In this document: piece by piece, positions 27,236-35,451 of the stretch
Numbering within the stretch: the first letter of the stretch is position 1
Layout of the letters: each line of letters opens with the position of its first letter
Assembly (NCBI GenBank): GCA_934293575.1
Contig: CAKQYU010000007.1
Coordinates: forward strand, 55,219 to 119,218
DNA: 64,000 bases
DNA from: an uncultured Lachnospiraceae bacterium
GTDB lineage: Bacteria; Bacillota; Clostridia; Lachnospirales; Lachnospiraceae
Direction of reading: 5' to 3'
Notes under the pieces: model-generated
The model's input: the letters and a program-made list of their open reading frames with translations, nothing else
Told to the model about the DNA's origin: nothing
Databases searched by the model: none
Position numbers and translations under genes: made by a program

Positions 27236-27883
27236 TTAAACTGTGTCCATAGAATATAGCAGCGCATTCACAATTGCTGCCGCAACATTGCTTCCGCCTT
27301 TTCTGCCGCGTGCCACAATAAACGGAACATTCGCCTGCATAATCAGTTCCTTGGCTTCCACCACATTTACAAAGCCAACCGGAACTCCAATAATTCCAAT
27401 CGGATTTATTTTTTCTTCCTTTATCAATTCATATAGCCGAACCAATGCGGTAGGCGCATTTCCCACTGCAAACAGAAATGGTTTTTCCATCCCCGCTGCC
27501 TTATCCATAGATGCCACTGCTCTGGTTGTTCCATTCTCCTTTGCAAATCGGGCAACATCCTCATCACTCATAAAGCAAAATACTTCCCCGCCATATCCTG
27601 CCAGACGTTTTTTATTGATTCCCGCCTTTGCCATCTGCGTATCCGTAACAATATCCGCACCGTTTTTTATCGCATTTTGAAAAATTTCCACAGCATGATT
27701 GGAAAAACACAGATTCTCCAAATAATCAAAATCCGCCGATGTATGAATTACACGTTTGATAACGGGTTCCTGCAAAGGATCTAATTGAATATCTCCGAGC
27801 TCCTGTGTAATTATCTCAAAACTGCGTTTTTCAATTTCAGCCGGAAGAACCTCCTGCAATTTTATTTTATCTTTTTCCATCAT
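27236..27883 (-). CDS. cbiC: Cobalt-precorrin-8 methylmutase
   Basis: A 215-aa CbiC/CobH enzyme that moves the C11 methyl to C12 to give cobyrinic acid. The catalytic His lies in VIHTSADFDYLENL. IVTDTQMAKAGI, NAPTALVRLYELI and VGFVNVVEAKE are family motifs, with the cofactor-site RGRKGGSNVAAA near the C-terminus. Start is ATG 27883 or the next codon. The stop of a 32-aa ORF overlaps the start (TGATG), suggesting translational coupling. Last corrin-ring enzyme of the operon in transcript order. Confidence 0.97.
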   Translation of the reverse strand: MMEKDKIKLQEVLPAEIEKRSFEIITQELGDIQLDPLQEPVIKRVIHTSADFDYLENLCFSNHAVEIFQNAIKNGADIVTDTQMAKAGINKKRLAGYGGEVFCFMSDEDVARFAKENGTTRAVASMDKAAGMEKPFLFAVGNAPTALVRLYELIKEEKINPIGIIGVPVGFVNVVEAKELIMQANVPFIVARGRKGGSNVAAAIVNALLYSMDTV

Positions 27884-27978
27884 ACATTTCTATCCCCTAA
27901 CTTTTCTCTGTATGTTCTCCTTAAATAAAATGTACATACGCCATCAGATGTAACCTCAGCAATCGGCATAATCCCCAT
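27880..27978 (-). CDS. Candidate 32-aa ORF coupled to cbiC
   Basis: An ORF from ATG 27976-27978 to TGA 27880-27882 encodes 32 residues beginning MGIMPIAEVTSDGVCTF and ending in basic residues. GAGGA lies six bases before the ATG, a good site, and the stop overlaps the cbiC start. It sits in the only sizeable gap (136 bp) between cobQ and cbiC. It is not recognised; it may be a small protein, a coupling leader, or a gene remnant. Confidence 0.45.
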   Translation of the reverse strand: MGIMPIAEVTSDGVCTFYLRRTYREKLGDRNV

Positions 27979-28019
27979 TTTATTTCCTCGCTCTTTGTAT
28001 CAATTAAAGCTTCAAATTC

Positions 28020-29519
28020 TTATAAATCCAACAAACGATATATTTTATCCATAGATAAATTTTCACGTAGAACATCTGCAAGAGAATCATACTGCTGCTC
28101 TTTCCATTCCCGGTAATCCATCATATCATCCCCTGCATTCCATTCCAACCCTTTTTTCTCACATATCATTTTTATAAATGCCTGTCGAAATTCATCTGCA
28201 TCAAACAGTCCATGCAAATAGGTTCCTAAGACATAATCCTTATAACATCCATCTTCCTTTCCGGCATCTGGAAAAGAAATTGCTGACTTTCCTTCCGTCT
28301 TTGTAACACCCATATGCATTTCATATCCCCTGACCGTCTGGTTGGATAATGGCGCAAAAATTCCTTCCATTTTATTAAAATGTCCCTCAATCTGCGTTCT
28401 CGTCTTTTCCCGGCAAAAGCTTGTGGAAACCGGTAACAATCCAAGCCCCTGTATTGTCCCGAAGCCTTCCATACCACCTTCATCTTCAATCCATTCGCCT
28501 AACATCTGATATCCCCCACAGATACCTAAAACAACCGGTCTTTTTTCCTCCGGCTTTTGAAGGGTCTTCAAAATTGCCCCTTCCATTCCCGACTGCCGGA
28601 GCCACTTCATATCCTCTATTGTGTTTTTCGTACCCGGCAAAATAATCACATCCGGACTGCCAAGTTCCGACACACGTTCCACATATCGGACAGTCACCAT
28701 TGATTCAAATGACAACGCCTGAAAATCCGTAAAATTTGATATCTTCGGTAATCGCATCACCGCTACATCTATCTTTTCTCCGCATTGCTTTTGATTTAAC
28801 ACCTCCGCAAGAGAATCTTCATCCTCAATCCGCACGTCTGTGTAAGGAACCACGCCCCACACTTCCTTCCGGCTTTTTTCTTCCAGCATACGAATCCCCG
28901 GCATCAAAATGGATTTATCTCCCCGGAATTTATTGACAATTAATCCTTTGATTCTATCCTGTTCCTCCGGCTCCAATAACAGGATTGTACCAATCAACTG
29001 TGCAAACACACCGCCCCGGTCAATATCTCCGACCAATAAAACCGGCGCATCCACCAGCTTTGCCAATCCCATATTTACAATATCATCATTTTTCAGATTA
29101 ATTTCAGCCGGACTTCCCGCTCCTTCAATCACAATAATATCTACCTGCTTTGCCAATGTATCATAAGCTTCTTTTATCAACGGAAGATACTCTTTTTTCT
29201 TCTTAAAATAATCGACCGCCTGCATATTTCCGATTGCTTTTCCGTTTACAATTACCTGCGAACCCATATTGGTGGTCGGTTTTAACAAAATCGGATTCAT
29301 ACATACATCCGGTTCGATTCCGGCAGCCTCCGCCTGAACAACCTGCGCCCGTCCCATCTCTAAATTATCTTTTGTAATATATGAATTTAATGCCATATTC
29401 TGCGATTTAAACGGTGCAACCTTATAACCATCCTGTTTAAATATCCGGCATAAGCCTGTCACAAGCAGACTTTTCCCGGCATTTGACATTGTTCCCTGAA
29501 TCATAATTGATTTTGCCAT
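28020..29519 (-). CDS. cobQ: Cobyric acid synthase
   Basis: A 499-aa CobQ/CbiP amidotransferase that amidates the b, d, e and g side chains of the corrin ring. The N-terminal DTBS-like ATPase has IMIQGTMSNAGKSLLVTGL (P-loop) and GDIDRGGVFAQL. The C-terminal class I glutaminase has VLGICGGYQMLG with the nucleophile Cys and TYLHGLFD with the His. ATG 29519 follows the cobD stop directly and has AGAGG upstream; the TTG two codons earlier is rejected. Confidence 0.97.
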   Translation of the reverse strand: MAKSIMIQGTMSNAGKSLLVTGLCRIFKQDGYKVAPFKSQNMALNSYITKDNLEMGRAQVVQAEAAGIEPDVCMNPILLKPTTNMGSQVIVNGKAIGNMQAVDYFKKKKEYLPLIKEAYDTLAKQVDIIVIEGAGSPAEINLKNDDIVNMGLAKLVDAPVLLVGDIDRGGVFAQLIGTILLLEPEEQDRIKGLIVNKFRGDKSILMPGIRMLEEKSRKEVWGVVPYTDVRIEDEDSLAEVLNQKQCGEKIDVAVMRLPKISNFTDFQALSFESMVTVRYVERVSELGSPDVIILPGTKNTIEDMKWLRQSGMEGAILKTLQKPEEKRPVVLGICGGYQMLGEWIEDEGGMEGFGTIQGLGLLPVSTSFCREKTRTQIEGHFNKMEGIFAPLSNQTVRGYEMHMGVTKTEGKSAISFPDAGKEDGCYKDYVLGTYLHGLFDADEFRQAFIKMICEKKGLEWNAGDDMMDYREWKEQQYDSLADVLRENLSMDKIYRLLDL

Positions 29520-29521
29520 AA

Positions 29522-30580
29522 TCAAAACCTCTTCTTCAATGCTTCTACCAAAGCAACATTCTCTTCGTGTTTCTTTACCGCAATCCGGTAATATCCCTTT
29601 TCCAGATTTATGTAATTACTGCAATCCCTGATTAAAATGGAGTCCTTCAGTAAGGTTTCCTTTAAATCCTCCTCTGCACGAAACAGCAGATAATTCGTTC
29701 CCGACGGAAACACTTTATCAACCAATCCGTTTTCCAGCTCACAAAACAGATATTCCCGCTCTCTTGCAACCAACTGTCTGGTAGCATTTTCATATTCCCG
29801 ATCCTTCAGTGCCTCTATGCCCGCCAACTGCGCAATCATCGAAGTATTCCACGGTGGAAGCACCTGTCGGAAGCGTTCCAGCAAAAAGGAATCCGAAGTC
29901 AATGCATATCCAAGCCGGAGTCCCGCCATTCCATAGAATTTTGTAAATGCACGCAGTACGACCAGATGCGGATATGCCAATACCTCCGTCTTAACGGTAT
30001 GCTGTTTTTCATCCTCCAAAAACGGCAGGAAACATTCATCCACACAAAAATAAACGCCCTCCTGCTGACAGATATCCGCAATTCTTAACAGATGTTGTTT
30101 TTGAACAATCACACCGGTCGGATTATTCGGATTGCAAAAAAAGAGAATCCGTTTTCCGGAGGTATTCCTTATCCAGTCAAACAAATCCGACATTTCATGT
30201 CTGGTCAGATTAAAATTATTCTTTTCCTTTAAATTCATCCGACTTAATCTGCACCCAAACACCCTGCTTGCCGCCTCATATTCGGAAAAAGACGGTGCCA
30301 GAACAAGACAGCGTTCCGGACGCAATGCATTACAAAGTGCATAGATTAACTCCCCTGCTCCGTTTCCCAAAACAACATTTGAACTTGTGACTCCCTCATG
30401 TATTGCAATCTGTTCCCGCAAATCCCTTCCCAAAATATCAGGATACTTCGACAGATTTTCCGCCTCTTTTTTTATCACTTCTATCACACCCGCAGGCATT
30501 CCAAGCGGATTCACATTTGCGGAAAAATCATATTTAATTTGTTGATAATCGTAAACATTGCCTCCGTGCGTTTCCCTCAT
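29522..30580 (-). CDS. cobD: L-threonine-O-3-phosphate decarboxylase
   Basis: A 352-aa PLP enzyme that makes (R)-1-amino-2-propanol O-2-phosphate, the linker of the cobalamin nucleotide loop. It shows THGGNVYDY, FSANVNPLGMP, VLGNGAGELIYAL, FCNPNNPTGV, the Schiff-base lysine in RAFTKFYGMAGLRLGYAL and IRDCSNYINLEKGYYRIAV. Its place next to cbiB supports CobD over HisC. The start is set at ATG 30580 (MRETHGG), with GGGAG five bases upstream, rather than at the ATGs 12-15 bp earlier. Confidence 0.95.
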   Translation of the reverse strand: MRETHGGNVYDYQQIKYDFSANVNPLGMPAGVIEVIKKEAENLSKYPDILGRDLREQIAIHEGVTSSNVVLGNGAGELIYALCNALRPERCLVLAPSFSEYEAASRVFGCRLSRMNLKEKNNFNLTRHEMSDLFDWIRNTSGKRILFFCNPNNPTGVIVQKQHLLRIADICQQEGVYFCVDECFLPFLEDEKQHTVKTEVLAYPHLVVLRAFTKFYGMAGLRLGYALTSDSFLLERFRQVLPPWNTSMIAQLAGIEALKDREYENATRQLVAREREYLFCELENGLVDKVFPSGTNYLLFRAEEDLKETLLKDSILIRDCSNYINLEKGYYRIAVKKHEENVALVEALKKRF

Positions 30581-30598
30581 AAGTACTCCCATCATCCT

Positions 30599-31609
30599 TT
30601 ACATCGGTAACTTTATATATACTATCATCAATATCACAATACAAAATACAAAAAACAGATTTGCTGTTATCTCCAATAAATGGTTTGCCCGGCGGATATC
30701 TTCCGTTTCTGCCGTTCTTTTTGCATCTCCAATATACGGTTTTTGATACATTACACCAAAGTATGCCGTAGGTCCCGCCAGTTGAAGTCCAAGCGCACCG
30801 GCACACACCGATTCCGTCTGTGCAGAATTCGGACTTGCATGCTGATAACGGTCTCTTTTAAAAATATTCCATGCATTTTCTTTATCATACCCTGCCACAC
30901 CGCACGCGATAAGCATAAAAAGCGCCGACAGCCTTGCGGGAATCCAGTTTAATATATCATCCAGTTTTGCAGCAACCGTTCCAAAATAACAATACCGGTC
31001 ATTCTTATACGCAATCATGGAATCCATTGTATTAACGGTTTTATAAAACAATGCTCCAAGAGGTCCAAACAGGCACATATAAAACAGGGGAGCTATGACA
31101 CCGTCGGATGTATTCTCGGCTATGGTTTCGACGGTCGCCTTAACCACCTGTTCCTGTGAAAGATGTTCGGTATCACGTCCCACTATCATTGCGACTGCCT
31201 TTCTTCCTCTTTCCAGTTTATCCTGATTCGTACCTTCCTTTGTAAGACAGTCATAGACTTTCATGCTTTCTGTTTTTAGGGATTTCAATGCAAGCATCTG
31301 ATAACACAGTATTGTTTCTATTCCATATTTTAACCACGGACAGTATTTGCCACTTATAAAAAGTATTCCGCCGACAATTCCCATTACAACAGCAATCACA
31401 AAAGCAACCAGAATACCTCCGGCAATCCGTTTTTTTCCTTTATCCATCTCACGTTCCATTGACAGCCCGAATATCTTCCGCAAAAAATGTTCCGTCAATG
31501 AAATCAATTTTCCGATTCCCTGTACCGGATGCCATATATTATGCGGATCTCCAAATATACAATCCAATAAGAATCCAATACAGATTACAACTATTCTTTC
31601 TTTCATCAT
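30599..31609 (-). CDS. cbiB: Adenosylcobinamide-phosphate synthase
   Basis: A 336-aa membrane protein (CbiB/CobD in the aerobic nomenclature) that attaches aminopropanol phosphate to adenosylcobyric acid. It carries the family opening LDCIFGDPHNIWHPVQGIGK, the conserved VGRDTEHLS, ETIAENTSDGVIAPLFY, YKTVNTMDSMIAYKN and WIPARLSAL. Four to five hydrophobic segments. The start is ATG 31609 or the next codon; it lies 5 bp after the cobC stop. Confidence 0.96.
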   Translation of the reverse strand: MMKERIVVICIGFLLDCIFGDPHNIWHPVQGIGKLISLTEHFLRKIFGLSMEREMDKGKKRIAGGILVAFVIAVVMGIVGGILFISGKYCPWLKYGIETILCYQMLALKSLKTESMKVYDCLTKEGTNQDKLERGRKAVAMIVGRDTEHLSQEQVVKATVETIAENTSDGVIAPLFYMCLFGPLGALFYKTVNTMDSMIAYKNDRYCYFGTVAAKLDDILNWIPARLSALFMLIACGVAGYDKENAWNIFKRDRYQHASPNSAQTESVCAGALGLQLAGPTAYFGVMYQKPYIGDAKRTAETEDIRRANHLLEITANLFFVFCIVILMIVYIKLPM

Positions 31610-31614
31610 TTTCT

Positions 31615-32193
31615 CTATATTTCCACTATATTGCAAATTTCCGGTTCCGGTTTTCTTGTAAAATCAGCAAGCCAGCCACAACCGTTTCTTACCTGCCAGT
31701 CATAGTAATCTCTGTGCGGACTACTGTATTGATCCAGCAATGCCATAATCGTTCCGCCATGACATACAATTGCTGCATTTTCTTCATCCGTCACCTCCCG
31801 GCAAAAAGCATTTACGCAACGCGCCTGAAATGTGGTTCGATCTTCTCCTTCCGGAAATCCACACATCCCTTCGCTGTCAATAAATGCCTGATAGTCTTTA
31901 TTTCCATTTAATTCCTGATAATTTTTGTATTCAAATAACCCAAAATTACACTCTTTCAATCCCGGCACCACAATTTTCTTCTCATCCGGAAATAATATAT
32001 CCGCTGTTTCCAGACAGCGAAGCATCGGACTTACATAAATCCGATGAAAATCCCGCAACAGGAATTGCTGTTCTTTTCTACGACAAAGCAAATCCTTCCT
32101 AGCCTGTTCCACAAGCGGTTCATCCGTTATCCCAACGTATCGTTTTTCCAGATTTCCCTTCGTAGCACCGTGTCTTATCAATAAAAGTTTCAT
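31615..32193 (-). CDS. cobC: Alpha-ribazole phosphatase-like histidine phosphatase
   Basis: A 192-aa histidine phosphatase: LLIRHGATKGN carries the phospho-accepting His, YVSPMLRCLETADIL the second Arg, ECNFGLFEYKNYQEL the acid, and IVCHGGTIMALL the second His. In this operon it should remove phosphate from alpha-ribazole or adenosylcobalamin phosphate. The start ATG 32193 overlaps the stop of the preceding gene by ATGA; the upstream extension of 22 codons is rejected. Confidence 0.92.
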   Translation of the reverse strand: MKLLLIRHGATKGNLEKRYVGITDEPLVEQARKDLLCRRKEQQFLLRDFHRIYVSPMLRCLETADILFPDEKKIVVPGLKECNFGLFEYKNYQELNGNKDYQAFIDSEGMCGFPEGEDRTTFQARCVNAFCREVTDEENAAIVCHGGTIMALLDQYSSPHRDYYDWQVRNGCGWLADFTRKPEPEICNIVEI

Positions 32194-32525
32194 TTTATTT
32201 TCATTCCTATTCCTGCAACAACACGAATCACCTCGGTTGCCTCCTTTGCAAAATAACAACTTACCCTGCCTGTCATTTCCCGGTAAATACGTTCCTCCTG
32301 CTTCATCGGAACCACGCCGGAACCGACCTCATCACAGATAATGATCAGATTATCCGTTAACTCCTTCTCCAACAAGACAGAAGCTTCTTTAATCGGGTCT
32401 TTCCCCTCCTGAAGCTGTTTTCTTATTCTTTTGTGATATTGTTGGATTATTTTTTTATCCAAACCGTAATGTGTTTTTACATATTCCGTTTTCCCTTGAA
32501 ATGCTCCGCCTATCACAAAAATCAT
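32190..32525 (-). CDS. Short CobU-like nucleotide-binding protein
   Basis: A 111-aa protein with a CobU-like P-loop at the N-terminus (FVIGGAFQGKTEYV) and the conserved C-terminal CobU block: CDEVGSGVVPMKQEERIYRE, then KEATEVIRVVAGIGMKIK. Full CobU is about 180-200 aa; the central part with the guanylyl-accepting His region (RHRxxR) appears missing. A full-length paralogue lies at 33318, just beyond cobS. This one may act as a kinase or partner; see the finding on complementary motif loss. It overlaps cobC by 4 bp. Confidence 0.85.
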   Translation of the reverse strand: MIFVIGGAFQGKTEYVKTHYGLDKKIIQQYHKRIRKQLQEGKDPIKEASVLLEKELTDNLIIICDEVGSGVVPMKQEERIYREMTGRVSCYFAKEATEVIRVVAGIGMKIK

Positions 32526-32535
32526 AACTTATCCT

Positions 32536-33324
32536 CTATAACAATGTTATCACAATTAAAATATCCAGTTCACACATTTGCAAAAAATATCCTGCCAAAT
32601 CACCGGTAATTCCGCCAAACCATTTATATGCCATATGCCGGTAAGATATAAATGCCAGCAGTCCCACCAAAATCAATCCAATGCCATATCGTATTTGAAA
32701 ATCAAACCGGCCGCCAAACGGCAGAAATTGATTTCCGAATACAGATACTATTATAATCAAAACAATAAAGCATAACAACTGCCCACACAAAATCCATCGA
32801 ACACTTTTTGCCGAGGCCTTCGCGGTATCCGATAACATTCCATCTTTTTTGGCTTTTTTCAAGGTTACAACCGACAAACCACTTAATATTCTCGAATAAA
32901 TATATCCGGCTGCAACATAAAAAAGTCCGGTTGCATCCAATGTGGAAAACATAGCAACAGCGGCAATCAGATATAAAAAACAATATAGAATCGCAAATGC
33001 TCCGGAATGGGGATCTTTTAAAATCTCGAGCCGTTCTTTCGGTGAACGATAGGAACTTTTTGCATCCACGGTATCCATAAATCCATCCATGTGGATTCCT
33101 CCGGTCACAAAAATGGGAATTGCAGCCGCTGCCACGCCCCACAAAAGAGACGGAAGCCGCAGCCACAAACCAATCCGGTATCCGGCTAATAAAACCATAC
33201 CGATCACAAAACCAACTGCCGGAAACCAGCACATACTGTATTTCATACTTTTTTCATCCCATGTAACCCTAGGCATTGGAATTTTTGAATATGTTGAAAA
33301 TGCGATTATAAATGATTTTAACAT
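32536..33324 (-). CDS. cobS: Adenosylcobinamide-GDP ribazoletransferase (cobalamin synthase)
   Basis: A 262-aa integral membrane enzyme joining adenosylcobinamide-GDP and alpha-ribazole (phosphate). It has FSTYSKIPMPRV near the start and the metal-binding GGIHMDGFMDTVDA with the Asp pair, followed by SPKERLEILKDPHSGAF. Six or so hydrophobic helices. The start overlaps the cobU stop by 7 bp. Confidence 0.97.
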   Translation of the reverse strand: MLKSFIIAFSTYSKIPMPRVTWDEKSMKYSMCWFPAVGFVIGMVLLAGYRIGLWLRLPSLLWGVAAAAIPIFVTGGIHMDGFMDTVDAKSSYRSPKERLEILKDPHSGAFAILYCFLYLIAAVAMFSTLDATGLFYVAAGYIYSRILSGLSVVTLKKAKKDGMLSDTAKASAKSVRWILCGQLLCFIVLIIIVSVFGNQFLPFGGRFDFQIRYGIGLILVGLLAFISYRHMAYKWFGGITGDLAGYFLQMCELDILIVITLL

Positions 33325-33917
33325 GGTATCTTTCCTTTCCAGATTACCGGGATTCCTGCAACAACCTCAACTACTGCATCTGCCAGGTTTGCCAGCCTTC
33401 CGTTTAAATATCCCAATTTTCTCATATAGTCCTGTGTTTGCTCTTCATATTCCAGATTATCCGAAAATATTTCATTTGTTACAATAATCAGATTCCTTGT
33501 CTTTTCCGATAATAACTTTATTTTTTCATACAAACATTCCACACCGTTTTTCTTATCATCCTCCATCGGATTAAAAAACAGTTCCTTATGTGTTCCGATA
33601 TACATCTCATTTGCCAATAAATTGGACAAATCTTCCAACAGATAGGTTCCGGACAAATCAAATGTGTCAAAATCTTCTCCGGATTGCGGGCATAATTTTT
33701 CTTCCAGAAACAACTCCCGCTCTATCGTTTCAAAACATTTATCTTTGCGCATTTCCCGATGACGGGAAATCCTTTTTTTGCTTTCTTCGTCATAACAATG
33801 CATGGTTGCTATGTAATACAGCCCATCATGAAGCGTTTGGTTTTTTAATTCAACCGCTAATTTTTCAGCAAAAGCAGACTTTCCGCTTCCGCTCCCACCT
33901 GTTACCAAATATACCAT
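33318..33917 (-). CDS. cobU: Adenosylcobinamide kinase / guanylyltransferase (full length)
   Basis: A 199-aa CobU. P-loop GGSGSGKSAFAEKLA, YIATMHCYDEESKKRISRHR with the guanylyl-accepting His, IERELF, and LLEDLSNLLANEM are visible, then GYLNGRLANLADAVVEVVAG. The normally conserved NEVGxGIVP is altered here to NEIFSDNLEYEEQ, whereas the short paralogue at 32190 keeps DEVGSGVVP. CobU phosphorylates cobinamide and then adds GMP. Confidence 0.92.
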   Translation of the reverse strand: MVYLVTGGSGSGKSAFAEKLAVELKNQTLHDGLYYIATMHCYDEESKKRISRHREMRKDKCFETIERELFLEEKLCPQSGEDFDTFDLSGTYLLEDLSNLLANEMYIGTHKELFFNPMEDDKKNGVECLYEKIKLLSEKTRNLIIVTNEIFSDNLEYEEQTQDYMRKLGYLNGRLANLADAVVEVVAGIPVIWKGKIPC

Positions 33918-33945
33918 TTTTAACCTCTCATATGTGCATATTGTA

Positions 33946-34371
33946 TCAGTTGTTTTCTGAGTCTATTTCCTTTCCCTTTTCATTGCGTTTTCCGATTAAT
34001 AGCAAAATGGATAAAACAATCATAATGATATCGATACAAACATATGGTATCAAATTGTTATATCTTGTTTTATTATCCTTTTTATCAACACGGATTACAA
34101 TCCGGTCACCTTCTTTATAGCCATTCTTATTCAACAGATTTCCCTCTGCCACGCTGCTTCCGTCTTTTGCTTTCCATGTGATGTTATACGCCTCATGGTG
34201 GGAATATTTTCCATGGCTAACATATGTTTTTGTAACCGTTGCATATACCTCATCATATCCGGTCTTCCATTTGTCCAATGCCATAATCAGACTGAGCAGG
34301 AAAAAAAGAAACAAAATAACCGCAAATATTTTTCTTCCTATTTTCTTTCCGGTTTGTCCTTTGGTCGCCAT
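33946..34371 (-). CDS. Small membrane protein (DUF3592-like) in the cobalamin operon
   Basis: A 141-aa protein with a basic N-terminus, one membrane helix (about 16-31), an ~80-residue external beta domain (EVYATVTKTYVSHGKYSHHE, WKAKDGSSVAEGN, GDRIVIRV) and a second helix (about 107-127) before a charged tail. The layout fits DUF3592. The segment HGKYSHHEAY has three His. It is inserted between cobT and cobU on the same strand, with 28-33 bp gaps. No cobalamin enzyme of this type is known to me; role unknown. Confidence 0.75.
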   Translation of the reverse strand: MATKGQTGKKIGRKIFAVILFLFFLLSLIMALDKWKTGYDEVYATVTKTYVSHGKYSHHEAYNITWKAKDGSSVAEGNLLNKNGYKEGDRIVIRVDKKDNKTRYNNLIPYVCIDIIMIVLSILLLIGKRNEKGKEIDSENN

Positions 34372-34404
34372 CTATCTTCTCCCCTTAATTTCTGTCACAC
34401 TTTC

Positions 34405-35451
34405 CTACACATACCTTTGGTAAGGATCAATTGCATAATCGGTAAAGCTTCCCATATTTGCATATACCGATACCGCCATATCAAGAATCGGAAATAATGT
34501 CATGGCTCCGGTTCCCTCTCCAAGACACATCCTGCCGTGAATCATAGCTTCTAATTCCATGGTTTCCAACGCCATCTTTCCTGCCGGTTCCAAAGAAACA
34601 TGAGATGCAAACAGATAATCTGCCACTTCTTTATTCATATGATATGCTGTAAGTCCTGCCACAACGGAAATCACACCATCCATAACAATCGGAATATGTT
34701 CTTCCATACCGCCCAGATAAACACCGGTCATAGCCGCAATTTCAAATCCACCAAGTTCCGCCAGAACCAAAAGCGGTTGTGTAATTCCTTTTTCCTTTAT
34801 CCGTTGTAAAGCTTTCCGTATCACATCACATTTTCTTTCAATACCTGTTTGGGATAACCCTGCACCCTTACCTGTTACCAATGCAACATCCACATCGAGT
34901 AACTGTGCAGCCAATGCACTGGTTGGAGTGGTATTTCCAATCCCCATTTCTCCTGTTGCAATAATCCGGTATCCCATCTGTTTTAATTCTTTTACAAGCA
35001 GTTTTCCTACGTCAATCGCTTTCTTACATTCCTCTATCGTCATTGCCGGCTCTTTTGCCAGATTCTTTGTTCCTCTTGCAATTTTACGATTGACAACAAC
35101 ACCCTGCTTTAATTCCGAATCCGGATAATCCGGCGTATTCATACCTACATCAATCGTAAAAACATCCACACCGGCAACATCCGCCATAATATTAACCGTA
35201 GACAAATTTTGTGCAAAATTTTCCGCAACAATCCTTGTCACTTCCTGTCCGGTTTGTGTCACCTGTTCTTCTACGACACCATGATCACCGCAAAATATAA
35301 TAAGTGCGCGTTTGGAAATATCCGGAGGATTTGCACTTCCATATATCTCACACAGCTTTACAACGGATTCTTCGAGCAATCCCAAACTGTCAATCGGTTT
35401 GGCAATTGCATCCCAATGTGCCTTTGCCTGTTTTGAAATCTCAGTTTTCAT
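34405..35451 (-). CDS. cobT: Nicotinate-nucleotide:dimethylbenzimidazole phosphoribosyltransferase
   Basis: A 348-aa CobT that activates the lower-ligand base as its alpha-riboside phosphate. It carries AIAKPIDSLGLLEE, IIFCGDHGVVEEQVT, GEMGIGNTTPTSALAA and the catalytic Glu in MCLGEGTGAMTLFPI. Full length. The start overlaps the cbiA stop by 11 bp and has GAGG upstream. The lower base actually used cannot be read from the sequence; no bluB or bza genes are in the window. Confidence 0.97.
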   Translation of the reverse strand: MKTEISKQAKAHWDAIAKPIDSLGLLEESVVKLCEIYGSANPPDISKRALIIFCGDHGVVEEQVTQTGQEVTRIVAENFAQNLSTVNIMADVAGVDVFTIDVGMNTPDYPDSELKQGVVVNRKIARGTKNLAKEPAMTIEECKKAIDVGKLLVKELKQMGYRIIATGEMGIGNTTPTSALAAQLLDVDVALVTGKGAGLSQTGIERKCDVIRKALQRIKEKGITQPLLVLAELGGFEIAAMTGVYLGGMEEHIPIVMDGVISVVAGLTAYHMNKEVADYLFASHVSLEPAGKMALETMELEAMIHGRMCLGEGTGAMTLFPILDMAVSVYANMGSFTDYAIDPYQRYV

